Source: Phenylobacterium sp.
GTDB lineage: Bacteria; Pseudomonadota; Alphaproteobacteria; Caulobacterales; Caulobacteraceae
Direction of reading: 5' to 3'
DNA length: 64,000 nt
Assembly (NCBI GenBank): GCA_017991675.1
Contig: JAGOQB010000004.1
Coordinates: 124,001-188,000, forward strand
Part shown: in pieces, positions 1-8,123 of the stretch
How the letters are laid out: every line of letters begins with the position of its first letter
How positions within the stretch are numbered: position 1 is the stretch's first letter
Position numbers and translations under genes: made by a program
Notes under the pieces: generated by a model
Databases searched by the model: none
What the model saw: the letters and a program-made list of their open reading frames with translations, nothing else
What the model was told of the DNA's origin: nothing

Positions 1-514
1 GCACCGAATACGCATAGACGAGGTCCTTGGACTTCGGCGCGAGCGAGGTCGGGGTCTTCAAGCCGTTCAGCAGGTAGCGCCCCGGCAGATGCGCGCTTGT
101 CCAGTCGACCAGCCGCCGATTGATGTCCGAGCCGGTGAATGCGCCGCCGCCGGCGATCACCTGCGGCGCCAGCCAGCGGGCGATCCGGCCACAGCCGCAG
201 CCCAGGTCCCAGACCTCCGCCGCCTTGCCGACATCGACGCCGTGCTTGCCGGCCAGGCCGCTGAACATGGCGGCGTGCTCGCGGCCGCCCTGCGAGAACC
301 ACCGCCCGTCCGAGCTCGCCCCGACCAGCACCAGCAGCTCGGCCGGCGGCATCGGCAGGCCGTCGTCGAACGGCGCGGCCGGCGCCTGGGCCAGCCGCTG
401 CTCCTGACGCCGATGCAGCACCGTGATCAGGCCGCTGACCTCCAGCGCCCGCTGCAGGTGCGGCCGCAGCCGCAGGCGAACCGCGGCCGGAACCAGTCTG
501 GCGTAGAGCGTCAT
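1..514 (-). CDS. SAM-dependent methyltransferase, N-terminal part (cut by window edge)
   Basis: The frame starts at an ATG at 514 preceded by GGGGAGG about 10 nt upstream, and runs off the left edge without a stop, so only about 171 N-terminal residues are present. The visible segment VWDLGCGCGRIARWLAP is the glycine-rich motif I of class I SAM-dependent methyltransferases, followed by an acidic residue region (GSDINRRLVDW) that fits the adenosine-binding motif II. Residues 1-75 upstream of the fold are poorly conserved and contain a short Arg-rich helix. The substrate cannot be inferred from this part; small-molecule, lipid and sugar methyltransferases share this layout. The family assignment is firm, the substrate unknown. 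Confidence 0.8.
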   Translation of the reverse strand, partial: MTLYARLVPAAVRLRLRPHLQRALEVSGLITVLHRRQEQRLAQAPAAPFDDGLPMPPAELLVLVGASSDGRWFSQGGREHAAMFSGLAGKHGVDVGKAAEVWDLGCGCGRIARWLAPQVIAGGGAFTGSDINRRLVDWTSAHLPGRYLLNGLKTPTSLAPKSKDLVYAYSV

Positions 515-801
515 GGCGCCCGGCCTCCCCGCCTGGCCGACCAGCCCCCATGGCCGCGTCCCGGCCAGGGACGCCTTCAGTAACGCTGCAGCCGCCGCCA
601 CCGCAACTGCGGGTTGGCTGCAACAAGATTTGGTTGAACTGGGGGGCCGGACCGATGTCCAGGCGCCGCCGGCTGGTCGAAACCTGGACAGACCCGCCCC
701 GAAAGCGCCCCAAACTGCGGCCATCCGCAGCAGGCCCTAAAGGGAACCAAGCTGCGCCTTGGCCGCTTTCCGGCGACAGTACTTACGTCCGGAGCCCGCC
801 T

Positions 802-1602
802 TTGCGCACTCAACAGCTACTCTACGCCGCGGCCGGCGTGGTCATTTTCCTCATGCTTCTGCTGATCGGCTGGGGCCTCAGCCACCGGGGCGATCAGGGC
901 TCGGCGGCCCGCGGCGCGACCAACTTCGTCGACGCGGTCCAGCGCGCCCAGGCGGCGACCGTCATGCTCACCGTCTCCGGTTCCGACAGCCGGGGCGGCG
1001 GCGCGCCGATGCAGATGGGCTCTGGCTTCGTGGTCAGCGCCGACGGGCTGGTGGTCACCGCCGCCCACGTCACCGGCGGCCTGCCGGTGGTCAATCTGGT
1101 GTTCGCCGACGGCACGGTCGCCCGCGCGGAACTGGCCGGCGCCAACGAGGCCGCCGACGTCGCCGTCTACCGCGCCACCCCCGGCCGCCAGCTCGCCGCC
1201 CTCTCCTTCGGCGACAGCAACCAGGTCAAGGCCGGCCAACCGGTGGTGCTGATGGGCGCGCCCTATGGCCTGGTCGGCACCGCCACCTCGGGCATCATCT
1301 CAGCGGTGAACCGCCAGATCGGCGCGCCGGTGGACGAGGACGATCCCTTCGCCGGCGCGGCGCTCAGCGGACCGGTGAAGGCCTATCTGCAGACCGACGC
1401 GGCCCTGACCGCCGGCGGCTCGGGCGGCCCGCTGCTCAACAGCGCCGGCCAGGTGATCGGCATGGCCAGCGCCCGGGAGTCGCGCGGCGAGCCCGGCGCG
1501 GGCCTGGCCTTCGCCATCCCCGCCAATGTCGTGAAGTCGATCGTCGACGAGGTGAAGGCCGGGCCGCCTCCGGCCGCCGCGCCGGCTATGCGCCAGCCCT
1601 GA
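802..1602 (+). CDS. Membrane-anchored trypsin-like serine protease (S1C/HtrA-like, no PDZ)
   Basis: I place the start at TTG 802, with GGAG at 791-794; the frame stays open further upstream but that extension looks non-coding. The 266-residue product has a short cytoplasmic N-terminus, one membrane segment (about residues 7-25) and a periplasmic chymotrypsin-fold protease domain. The triad is visible: His89 (VTAAHV), Asp119 (AADVAVY) and Ser207 (TAGGSGGPLLN). There is no PDZ domain after the catalytic domain, unlike DegP/DegS, so it is a minimal HtrA-like protease, perhaps for envelope quality control. Its last 17 bases overlap the 3' end of the convergent HAD gene. The start is less certain than the function. 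Confidence 0.82.
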   Translation: MRTQQLLYAAAGVVIFLMLLLIGWGLSHRGDQGSAARGATNFVDAVQRAQAATVMLTVSGSDSRGGGAPMQMGSGFVVSADGLVVTAAHVTGGLPVVNLVFADGTVARAELAGANEAADVAVYRATPGRQLAALSFGDSNQVKAGQPVVLMGAPYGLVGTATSGIISAVNRQIGAPVDEDDPFAGAALSGPVKAYLQTDAALTAGGSGGPLLNSAGQVIGMASARESRGEPGAGLAFAIPANVVKSIVDEVKAGPPPAAAPAMRQP

Positions 1603-2251
1603 TCAGCGCTTCGACTTCATGCAGGTCGCGGGCGATGCGGATGCACAGGTCGTGCATCTCCTCGGTCGCATCCAGCAGATCGGGCACCATGATGGTCATC
1701 ATCCCGGCCGCCGCCGCGGCGCGCACGCCGTTGTGGCTATCCTCCAGCGCCAGGCAGTGTTCGGGCGCGATCCCCAGCGCTTCGGCGGCGCGCAGATAGG
1801 GGTCGGGCGCCGGCTTGGCGTTGGCGTAGTCGCCGGCCGCCAGGATGGCGTGGAAGCGCTCCAGCAGGCCGTGCCCGCCGATGTGGTGGTTCACCGACTC
1901 GTGCCCGGACGAGGTGGCGATGGCGCGCGGCAGGGCCATGTCGTCCAGCAGGTCGAGGATCTCGATCACCCCGGCCTTCAGCGCCACCTCGGCGGCGACC
2001 AGCTCCCGGAAGCGGGTGACCGAGGCGACCCTGAACGCCTCCGGGTCGAAGCTGGCGCCGAAATGGGTCTGCAGGATCGCCGCATTGGCCGGCCAGGACA
2101 GGCCGATCAGGCGCAGGAAAAGCTCGTTCGGGAAGTCCAGGCCCCCGGCGATCGCCGTGGCGGTCATGGCCTCGCGATAGACGGACTCGGTGTCGACCAG
2201 CAGGCCGTCCATGTCGAAGATCACGGCCTTGGGGATGCGGGGCAAGCTCAT
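1586..2251 (-). CDS. HAD-superfamily hydrolase (beta-phosphoglucomutase/phosphatase subfamily IA)
   Basis: The 221-residue protein begins with the HAD motif I FDMDGLLVDTES, with nucleophile Asp13 and acid/base Asp15. Motif II (ATSSG) lies near the middle, and motifs III/IV follow (KPAPDPYL with its Lys, then ALEDSHNGVRAA with the metal-binding acidic residues). The four-helix cap between motifs I and II is typical of the beta-phosphoglucomutase/phosphoglycolate phosphatase group. It is expected to be a cytosolic Mg-dependent phosphatase or mutase acting on a small sugar phosphate; the exact substrate cannot be read. It is convergent with and overlaps the protease gene by 17 bp. The start ATG at 2251 has only a weak ribosome site. 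Confidence 0.85.
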   Translation of the reverse strand: MSLPRIPKAVIFDMDGLLVDTESVYREAMTATAIAGGLDFPNELFLRLIGLSWPANAAILQTHFGASFDPEAFRVASVTRFRELVAAEVALKAGVIEILDLLDDMALPRAIATSSGHESVNHHIGGHGLLERFHAILAAGDYANAKPAPDPYLRAAEALGIAPEHCLALEDSHNGVRAAAAAGMMTIMVPDLLDATEEMHDLCIRIARDLHEVEALIRAGA

Positions 2252-2300
2252 GGCCCGGCTTCTACTCCGCCTGGCGCATGAGCGGAATTCAAACCCGGCT

Positions 2301-3194
2301 TCAGTCCGTTACGAATTCCTCGGCGCGGTAGCCCTGGAAGTAGAGCAGCGCGGTCAGATCGGCGCTGTCGACCTTGGCGTCGGCCTGCGCCGCGACGATC
2401 GGCTTGGCGCGGTAGGCGACGCCCAGGCCCGAGGCCTCGATCATCGCCAGGTCGTTGGCCCCGTCGCCGACCGCCAGGGTCTGGGAAAGCTCGATCCCCA
2501 TGCCGGCCGCCTCCTGCTTCAGCGCCGCCAGCTTGGCCTCGCGGCCCAGGATCGGCTCGCCGACCGTGCCGGTCAGCGCCGCGCCGTCCTCGTTCAGGGT
2601 GTTGGCGCGGTTGGCCGCGAAGCCCGCCGCCTGCGCCACCCGCGAGGTGAAGAAGGTGAAGCCGCCCGAGACCAGCACCGCACGGCCGCCATTGGCCGAC
2701 ATGGTCCGCACCAGGGTCCGCGCGCCGGGGTTCAGCCGCACGCGCTCGTCATAGGCCCGCTGCAGGTCGCCCAGCGGCAGGCCCTTCAGCATCCCGACCC
2801 GCTCGCGCAGCGCGCCCTCGAAATCCAGCTCGCCGCGCATGGCCCGCTCGGTGATCTCCGAGACCTTGTCCTTCACCCCGGCGAAGTCGGCCAGCTCGTC
2901 GATGCACTCGACGTTGATGATGGTCGAATCCATGTCCGCCAACAGCAGCCGCTTCTTGCGCCCGTCCCAGGGCTGGGCGCAGGCGTCGACGCCGGTTCCC
3001 GCCAGGGCCGCCTCGGCCGCTGCGCGGACCGCCGCGACGTCGGCGCCTTCGACCAGCAGGTCGAGCGCGCCGGGGCCCAGCGTGCGGGGCTCCTTGACGC
3101 GGGCCTGCACGCCTGCGAGCGCTGGGGCCAGTGTGGCGAGCGCCTTCGCGGCGGCGTCTGAATCGGGACCGACAAGGGTAAGGGCGATCTGCAT
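2301..3194 (-). CDS. serB: Phosphoserine phosphatase
   Basis: SerB removes phosphate from O-phosphoserine, the last step of serine synthesis. The 297-residue protein has an N-terminal ACT-like domain (about residues 1-75) and a C-terminal HAD phosphatase. Motif I is [19 protein letters not shown] (Asp87 and Asp89), motif II is [11 protein letters not shown], and the metal motif is [13 protein letters not shown] choose ATG 3194 because the ACT domain begins directly after it ([11 protein letters not shown]); a 32-codon in-frame extension upstream lies inside miaA and is not conserved in character. The start codon overlaps the start codon of the divergent miaA in the tetranucleotide CATG, so the promoter and ribosome site must lie inside the miaA coding sequence. 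Confidence 0.93.
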   Translation of the reverse strand: MQIALTLVGPDSDAAAKALATLAPALAGVQARVKEPRTLGPGALDLLVEGADVAAVRAAAEAALAGTGVDACAQPWDGRKKRLLLADMDSTIINVECIDELADFAGVKDKVSEITERAMRGELDFEGALRERVGMLKGLPLGDLQRAYDERVRLNPGARTLVRTMSANGGRAVLVSGGFTFFTSRVAQAAGFAANRANTLNEDGAALTGTVGEPILGREAKLAALKQEAAGMGIELSQTLAVGDGANDLAMIEASGLGVAYRAKPIVAAQADAKVDSADLTALLYFQGYRAEEFVTD

Positions 3195-4122
3195 GGAGCC
3201 CCGCATCTGGCTGATCGCCGGGCCGACCGCAAGCGGCAAGTCCGCCCTGGCCCTGCGCCTGGCGCGCGAAATCGAGGCGGAGATCGTCAACGCCGACGCG
3301 CTGCAGCTCTATGCGGACCTGCGCCTGCTCACCGCCCGCCCCTCGCCGGAGGAAGAGGCCCAGGCCCCGCACCACCTGTTCGGCGTGGTCGACGCCGCCG
3401 AGGGCTGGTCCGTCGGCCGCTGGCTGCGCGCCGCGCTCGCCCTGACCGGCGAGATCGCCGCGCGCGGCCGCCCGACCGTGATCGTCGGCGGCACCGGCCT
3501 CTACTTCCGCGCCCTGACCCACGGCCTGGCCGAGGTGCCCGACACCCCGCCCCAGGTCCGGGTGCAGACCGCCGCCGAGTTCGAAGCCATGGGCGAGGCC
3601 GCCTTCCGCCGGCGGCTGGCGGGGGCCGACCCGGCCGCCGAGGCCCGCATCTCGCCGGCCGACCGCCAGCGCCTGACGAGAGCCTGGGAGGTGTTCGCCG
3701 CCACCGGGACCTCGCTCAGCGACTGGCAGGCGCGCACCGATCCGGCCATCGCGCCGGGAAGCTGGGCCGGCGTCGCGCTCGATCCGCCGCGGCAGGCGTT
3801 GTTCGACCGCTGCGATGCGCGGCTGCAGGTCATGGTCGAGGGCGGGGCGCTGGACGAGGTCGCCGCCCTCGCCGCGCGCCGGCTCGATCCCAACCTGCCG
3901 GCCATGAAGGCGGTCGGCTATCGCGAACTGGCCGCCGCCCTCGCGGGCGAGGTCAGCCTTGCGGCAGGTTTGGAGAACGCGCAGCGCGAAACCCGCCGAT
4001 ACGCCAAGCGTCAGGCCACCTGGCTGCGCGGTCAGATGGCCGACTGGCCGCGCCTGGGCGCCGTGGCCCACGAGGACCAATGGAGGCAGTTTATTGCGCT
4101 AGCGCCCGCCTTGACGGGCTGA
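3193..4122 (+). CDS. miaA: tRNA dimethylallyltransferase (i6A37 synthesis)
   Basis: MiaA transfers a dimethylallyl group to A37 of tRNAs that read UNN codons. The 309-residue product opens with the P-loop [16 protein letters not shown] (residues 8-23), followed by the [11 protein letters not shown] stretch that binds the prenyl diphosphate and tRNA, and by [10 protein letters not shown]. The C-terminal part carries [10 protein letters not shown] and the Arg/Lys-rich [14 protein letters not shown] typical of the family. The start at 3193 is forced by the P-loop so close to the N-terminus; AAGGG lies about 8 nt upstream. The gene diverges from serB with overlapping start codons. Length is close to the family norm of about 300 residues. 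Confidence 0.94.
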   Translation: MEPRIWLIAGPTASGKSALALRLAREIEAEIVNADALQLYADLRLLTARPSPEEEAQAPHHLFGVVDAAEGWSVGRWLRAALALTGEIAARGRPTVIVGGTGLYFRALTHGLAEVPDTPPQVRVQTAAEFEAMGEAAFRRRLAGADPAAEARISPADRQRLTRAWEVFAATGTSLSDWQARTDPAIAPGSWAGVALDPPRQALFDRCDARLQVMVEGGALDEVAALAARRLDPNLPAMKAVGYRELAAALAGEVSLAAGLENAQRETRRYAKRQATWLRGQMADWPRLGAVAHEDQWRQFIALAPALTG

Positions 4123-4166
4123 TCGGGGCATGTCATGACCTCGGCGACTTCATTTGGAGAACGCTC

Positions 4167-4211
4167 GTGCGTGAGCTTCTTGTACTCTCTGTGCGACCTC
4201 TCGCGGACTGA
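4167..4211 (+). CDS. Putative ilv leader peptide (14 aa, Leu/Val-rich)
   Basis: A GTG-initiated frame with a good ribosome site (GGAG at 4156-4159, 7 nt spacing) encodes MRELLVLSVRPLAD and stops at 4209-4211. Six of its 14 residues are Leu or Val, with Leu-Leu-Val-Leu clustered at codons 4-7, and it precedes a hairpin with a T tract and then ilvB. Ribosome-mediated attenuation by Leu/Val/Ile-rich leader peptides is well known for ilv and leu operons. The peptide here contains no Ile. Its function as an attenuator is inferred from position and composition; a competing longer frame from ATG 4135 has no such bias. Confidence 0.62.
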   Translation: MRELLVLSVRPLAD

Positions 4212-4237
4212 CCACGTGTCAGACCGCTGAAGGTCGC
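4193..4237 (+). promoter_or_regulatory. Long hairpin overlapping the ilv leader peptide stop codon
   Basis: GCGACCT at 4193-4199 is exactly complementary to AGGTCGC at 4231-4237. Inside it GCGG (4203-4206) pairs with CCGC (4224-4227) and TGAC (4209-4212) with GTCA (4218-4221). The 5' arm overlaps the last codons of the leader peptide, so a ribosome stalled or released there would change the folding. This fits the pause or competing stem of an attenuator. Which fold favours read-through is not something I can settle by eye. Confidence 0.55.
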
Positions 4238-4243
4238 TCGCCC

Positions 4244-4266
4244 AGGCCCCTTGAGGGCCTTTTTTA
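4244..4266 (+). terminator. Rho-independent terminator/attenuator before ilvB
   Basis: AGGCCC (4244-4249) and GGGCCT (4255-4260) form a perfect 6-bp stem with a 5-nt loop, followed at once by a T tract to 4265. It sits 27 nt upstream of the ilvB ATG and about 120 nt after miaA. Position after a Leu/Val-rich peptide suggests a conditional attenuator; it may also end miaA transcripts. Confidence 0.75.
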
Positions 4267-4292
4267 TTGCCGAAAATCAAGGCCTTGCTGAA

Positions 4293-6089
4293 ATGACAGC
4301 CCACCAGACGATAGCTGCCGAAACGACGGTTGAGACCCTGACCGGCGCCGAGATCGTGGTCCGCGCCCTCATCGACCAGGGCGTCGAGGTGCTGTTCGGC
4401 TATCCGGGCGGAGCGGTGCTCCCGATCTATGACGCGCTGTTCGAAGAGAAGCGCCTGCAGCACGTGCTGGTCCGCCACGAGCAGGGCGCGACCCACATGG
4501 CCGAGGGCTACGCCCGCTCGACCGGCAAGCCGGGCGTCGTCCTGGTCACCTCCGGCCCGGGCGCGACCAACGCCATCACCGGCATCGTCGACGCGCTGAT
4601 GGACTCGATCCCGATGGTCGTCTTCACCGGCCAGGTCGCCACCCACCTGATCGGCACCGACGCGTTCCAGGAGTGCGACACGATCGGCATCACCCGCCCG
4701 ATCACCAAGCATAACTACCTGGTCAAAGACGTCGCCGACCTGCCGCGGATCATCCACGAGGCGTTCCACATCGCCACGTCCGGCCGCCCCGGCCCGGTGG
4801 TCATCGACGTTCCCAAGGACGTCCAGTTCTCCAAGGGCGTCTACCAGGGCCCGACCGAGGTCACCCACGCGCACAATTACAACCCGCGCACCAAGGGCGA
4901 GCCGAGCAAGATCGCCGACGCCGTGGCGCTGATCGCCGGCGCCCGCCGCCCGATCCTCTACACCGGCGGCGGCGTCATCAACGCCGGCCCCAAGGCCGCC
5001 GAACTGCTGCGCGAGTTCGCCCAGCTGACCGGCGCGCCGGTGACCTCGACCCTGATGGGCCTGGGCGCCTTCCCGGCTTCGGACCCGGCCTGGCTGGGCA
5101 TGGTCGGCATGCACGGCAGCTTCGAGAGCAACAACGCCATGCACGACTGCGACGTCATGGTCGCGATCGGCGCGCGCTTCGACGACCGGGTGACCGGCCG
5201 CCTGGACGCCTTCGCCCCGGGCTCGAAGAAGATCCACATCGACATCGACGCCTCGTCGATCAGCAAGAACGTCCGCGCCGACATCGGCATCGTCGGCGAC
5301 GCCGCCAGCGTGCTGGAAGACATGATCGCCGCCTGGAAGTCGCGCAACCTGTCGACCGACAAGGCGGCGATGGACGACTGGTGGCGGCAGATCGAGGCCT
5401 GGCGCGCGCGGCAGTCGTTCCGCTATCGGCCCGACGCCAAGCTGATCAAGCCGCAGTACGCGATCGAGCGCCTGTACGAGTTGACCAAGGACCGCGAGAC
5501 CTACATCACCACCGAGGTCGGCCAGCACCAGATGTGGGCGGCGCAGTACTACCACTTCGACCAGCCCAACCGCTGGATGACCTCCGGCGGCCTCGGCACC
5601 ATGGGCTATGGCCTGCCGGCCGCGGTCGGCGTGCAGATGGCGCACCCGGACGCCCTGGTCATCGACATCGCCGGCGACGCCTCGGTGCAGATGACCATGC
5701 AGGAAATCTCGACGGCCATTCAGTACGACCTGCCGATCAAGGTCTTCATCCTGAACAACGAATGGATGGGCATGGTCCGCCAGTGGCAGCAACTGCTGCA
5801 CGGCGAACGCTACAGCCACTCCTATTCGTCGAGCCTGCCGGACTTCGTGAAGATGGCCGAGGCGTTCGGCGGCGTCGGCATCCGCGCCGAGCATCCGGAC
5901 GAGCTGGACGACAAGATCCGCGAGATGATCGCCAGCCCCAAGCCGGTGCTGTTCGACTGCCGGGTCACCAAGGAAGAGAACTGCTTCCCGATGATCCCGT
6001 CCGGCAAGGCCCACAACGAGATGATCATGGCCGAGGAAGCCCGCGACCTCGGCTCGATCATCGACGACGCCGGCAAGCGGCTGGTCTAA
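4293..6089 (+). CDS. ilvB: Acetolactate synthase, large catalytic subunit
   Basis: Condenses two pyruvates to 2-acetolactate, or pyruvate with 2-oxobutyrate, using thiamine diphosphate, the first common step to valine, leucine and isoleucine. The 598-residue protein has the three ThDP-enzyme domains: an N-terminal PYR domain with catalytic Glu63 ([15 protein letters not shown]), a central FAD-binding region ([12 protein letters not shown]) and a C-terminal PP domain with the [11 protein letters not shown]...ILNNEWMGM ThDP motif. I start at ATG 4293 because the frame upstream runs through the terminator stem. Unlike most genomes, the regulatory-subunit gene ilvH is not directly behind it: a minus-strand SnoaL-like gene intervenes. 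The paralogue name ilvI would be equally valid. Confidence 0.96.
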   Translation: MTAHQTIAAETTVETLTGAEIVVRALIDQGVEVLFGYPGGAVLPIYDALFEEKRLQHVLVRHEQGATHMAEGYARSTGKPGVVLVTSGPGATNAITGIVDALMDSIPMVVFTGQVATHLIGTDAFQECDTIGITRPITKHNYLVKDVADLPRIIHEAFHIATSGRPGPVVIDVPKDVQFSKGVYQGPTEVTHAHNYNPRTKGEPSKIADAVALIAGARRPILYTGGGVINAGPKAAELLREFAQLTGAPVTSTLMGLGAFPASDPAWLGMVGMHGSFESNNAMHDCDVMVAIGARFDDRVTGRLDAFAPGSKKIHIDIDASSISKNVRADIGIVGDAASVLEDMIAAWKSRNLSTDKAAMDDWWRQIEAWRARQSFRYRPDAKLIKPQYAIERLYELTKDRETYITTEVGQHQMWAAQYYHFDQPNRWMTSGGLGTMGYGLPAAVGVQMAHPDALVIDIAGDASVQMTMQEISTAIQYDLPIKVFILNNEWMGMVRQWQQLLHGERYSHSYSSSLPDFVKMAEAFGGVGIRAEHPDELDDKIREMIASPKPVLFDCRVTKEENCFPMIPSGKAHNEMIMAEEARDLGSIIDDAGKRLV

Positions 6090-6098
6090 TGCGACTTC

Positions 6099-6121
6099 GG
6101 CGCCGAGCAATGCTCGGCGCC
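6099..6121. terminator. GC-rich stem-loop between convergent ilvB and SnoaL-like gene
   Basis: GGCGCCGAGC (6099-6108) and GCTCGGCGCC (6112-6121) form a perfect 10-bp stem with a 3-nt loop, 10 bp after the ilvB stop and 7 bp before the stop of the convergent gene. There is no T tract on either strand, so a bidirectional terminator or transcript-end stabiliser is likely but not proven. Confidence 0.6.
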
Positions 6122-6128
6122 GCCCGCC

Positions 6129-6485
6129 TCAGGCGTAGAAGAACCGCTCCTCGGCGATCTTGCCGTTCTTGATCGTGTAGACTCCGACCTCGTCCATCTG
6201 GATGCGGTTTCCGGATTCCTTCTGGGTCAGGTCCATCTTGAACCGCACGACGAACTGGTCGCCGTTCACGTAAGGCCCCTCGACCTCCGAGGCGTGGACC
6301 TCGTGGGCGTTCGACCACCACTCGCCCTTGCCGCGCACCGCGTCCTTGCCGCGGATCTGCGCCATGTCTCCGGGCGCGGCCTCGACGCTCAGCACGTCGT
6401 CGGCCCAGTACTTCTCGCCCGCCTCGTCGAACTTGCCGGCCTTGCAGAGGGCGACCAGGTCGTTGGCGATGTCTTGGGTGCTCAT
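6129..6485 (-). CDS. SnoaL-like / NTF2-fold polyketide cyclase-type protein
   Basis: The 118-residue protein fits the NTF2-like SnoaL domain: an N-terminal helix pair (IANDLVALCKAGKFDEAGEKYWADDVLSVE), a glycine/lysine turn (IRGKDAVRGKGEWW), then a curved beta-sheet ending in VYTIKNGKIAEERFFYA. Family members form cone-shaped pockets for small hydrophobic ligands; some are isomerases or cyclases, many have no known activity. No clear catalytic Asp/His pair can be assigned by eye. It sits on the opposite strand between ilvB and ilvH, with GGAG about 10 nt before its ATG. Domain call is good; biological role unknown. Confidence 0.78.
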   Translation of the reverse strand: MSTQDIANDLVALCKAGKFDEAGEKYWADDVLSVEAAPGDMAQIRGKDAVRGKGEWWSNAHEVHASEVEGPYVNGDQFVVRFKMDLTQKESGNRIQMDEVGVYTIKNGKIAEERFFYA

Positions 6486-6670
6486 GACTGTCAGCTCCAG
6501 GGGTTCGGGACAGTCCGGGCGCAGCGCCCGGGCGCGGCATTCGGCTCACCAACCGCCGTTCGACGCAAGCGAAATGTTCATGACTTGTTCACGCCTGCGC
6601 CGCAGTCGCGGCTTGCCCCCCGCGCGCGCATGTGACACCTCCTCGACGACCGACGTTTAGAGAGCCCCGC

Positions 6671-7219
6671 ATGTCCGACGCCCAGCCCGCCTCCGTCTAC
6701 GATCTCAGCCACGCCGAGGAGGCCGAGAACCTGGCCACCTTCGCGATCCTGGTCGAGAACGAGCCGGGCGTACTGCACCGGCTGGTTGGGCTGTTCGCGG
6801 CCCGCGGCTACAACATCGAAAGCCTGACCGTCGCCGAGACCGACCGCCGGGCCCACACCAGCCGGGTCACCATCGTCACCCGCGGCGCCCCGCACGTGCT
6901 CGAACAGATCGAGGCGCAGCTCGAGAAGATGGTCGCCACCCGCCACGTCCAGGACGTGACCCGCGACCCGAACGGCCTGGAGCGCGAACTGGCCCTGGTC
7001 AAGGTCAAGGGCGCCGGACCCGACCGCGTCGAAGCCCTGCGCATCGCCGACATCTTCCGCGCCAAGGTGCTCGACACCACCATCGACAGCTTCATCTTCG
7101 AACTGACCGGCGTTTCGTCGAAGATCGACAAGTTCGTCGAGCTGATGCGCCCGCTGGGCCTTGTGGAACTGTCGCGCACCGGCGTGCTTTCCATCACCCG
7201 GGGCCCCGACGCCATGTAG
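6671..7219 (+). CDS. ilvH: Acetolactate synthase, small regulatory subunit
   Basis: The 182-residue protein has an N-terminal ACT domain (about residues 20-95: TFAILVENEPGVLHRLVGLFAARGYNIESL) that binds valine for feedback inhibition and activates the catalytic subunit IlvB. The C-terminal domain contains ELALVKVKG and the DIFRAKVLDTTIDSFIFELTG stretch typical of IlvH/IlvN. The start is ATG 6671, with AGAGAG about 9 nt upstream. It is separated from ilvB by the minus-strand SnoaL-like gene, so it needs its own promoter within about 185 bp. Thirteen bp downstream begins an unknown secreted protein, probably on the same mRNA. Confidence 0.95.
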   Translation: MSDAQPASVYDLSHAEEAENLATFAILVENEPGVLHRLVGLFAARGYNIESLTVAETDRRAHTSRVTIVTRGAPHVLEQIEAQLEKMVATRHVQDVTRDPNGLERELALVKVKGAGPDRVEALRIADIFRAKVLDTTIDSFIFELTGVSSKIDKFVELMRPLGLVELSRTGVLSITRGPDAM

Positions 7220-7232
7220 GAAGGAGGATCGA

Positions 7233-8123
7233 ATGGTCCGCATCGCCGCGACCGTTCTCATCCTCGCGCTCCTGCCTGCGCCGGCCCTGGCCCAATCGCC
7301 GGGCCCGGCCCCGCCGCCGCCGGTGCTTGACTGGCCGTGGCCCGATCCCGACCCGACGTCCTGGTGGGACGATACGCGGCCCAAACCCGACGAGGCCGCC
7401 GATCCGCTCGGCGGCCGTCGCCCCGCCCGTGGCGAGCGGCCGCTGGTCGTCGCCAACGGCTATGATCCCCTGCTCTACCGCCTGTGGGGCCTGCCGCCGC
7501 TGCAGAACCAGTTGCTCCGGCCCGCCGAACTGATCGTCGAGGTCGCGGTGCGGCCGGCGACCTCCGCGCGCCAGACCCTGGTGCGCGCCATCGTCCGCCG
7601 CGACGGCAAGGCCTTCGTCCAGGCCCGCGCCGGGCTCGGCTGCTGCGAGCCGGGCATCGCCCGCCGCGTCGGCTTCGACGCCGAGGCGCCGGGCGGGGCG
7701 GCCGCGCGGCTGACCGCGCTGGCCCAGGATCCGCTCTGGAGTTCGCCGCGCGAGGTTCGGGTGGTCGACAGCGCCGGCGCCGCTGACGCGCTCTGCGTCG
7801 ACGGAACCTCCTACGACCTGACCCTGGCCCAGCCCGGCCAGGTGCGCGCCGTCCGCCGCGCCTGCGACAGCGCCGAGATCGGCCAGGCCGCCGATGTGCT
7901 GGAGACCGTGCTCGGCCTGGCGCTCGGCCATGAGCCGCGCATCGACGTGATCTATCCGGGCGGCGCGGACTACGCCGCGGCGCGGGCCGCGTATCGCGAC
8001 CTGATCGCCGAGGGCGGCGCGCTGAAACCCGCGCCCAACGCCCGCCCCCAGCCGCCGAGCTTTACCGAGCCGCCGCCCGAAGACGAGCCGGCGGCTCCGC
8101 CTCAGCCTAGCGCAGAACGTTGA
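7233..8123 (+). CDS. Secreted proline-rich protein of unknown function
   Basis: The 296-residue product starts at ATG 7233 with a strong GGAGG site, 13 bp after ilvH. A Sec signal peptide is clear: MVRIAATVLILALLPAPALA followed by a likely cut before QSPGP. The mature N-terminus is Pro/Trp/Asp-rich (PWPDPDPTSWWDD), the middle is a mixed alpha/beta region with a GLGCCEPG double cysteine near residue 135 and another Cys in DALCVDG, and the tail is a Pro-rich, probably disordered segment. I recognise no domain. It is probably periplasmic. Its 3' end overlaps the aquaporin gene by 17 bp. Co-transcription with ilvH is likely from spacing but says nothing sure about function. Confidence 0.8.
   Translation: MVRIAATVLILALLPAPALAQSPGPAPPPPVLDWPWPDPDPTSWWDDTRPKPDEAADPLGGRRPARGERPLVVANGYDPLLYRLWGLPPLQNQLLRPAELIVEVAVRPATSARQTLVRAIVRRDGKAFVQARAGLGCCEPGIARRVGFDAEAPGGAAARLTALAQDPLWSSPREVRVVDSAGAADALCVDGTSYDLTLAQPGQVRAVRRACDSAEIGQAADVLETVLGLALGHEPRIDVIYPGGADYAAARAAYRDLIAEGGALKPAPNARPQPPSFTEPPPEDEPAAPPQPSAER

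Noticed and set aside
1619-2281. A 220-codon plus-strand frame opposite the HAD gene
   Set aside because: Antisense shadow of the HAD phosphatase, with Gly/Gln/His/Arg-biased product and no ribosome site.
4032-6110. A 692-codon open frame on the minus strand opposite ilvB
   Set aside because: It is antisense to a complete, highly conserved acetolactate synthase gene; its product is Asp/Gly/His/Arg-biased with no domain, the expected shadow in GC-rich DNA.
6571-6660. A second leader peptide before ilvH
   Set aside because: The frame starting MFMTCSRLRRSRG has no Leu/Val/Ile run, and no terminator hairpin with T tract lies before ilvH.
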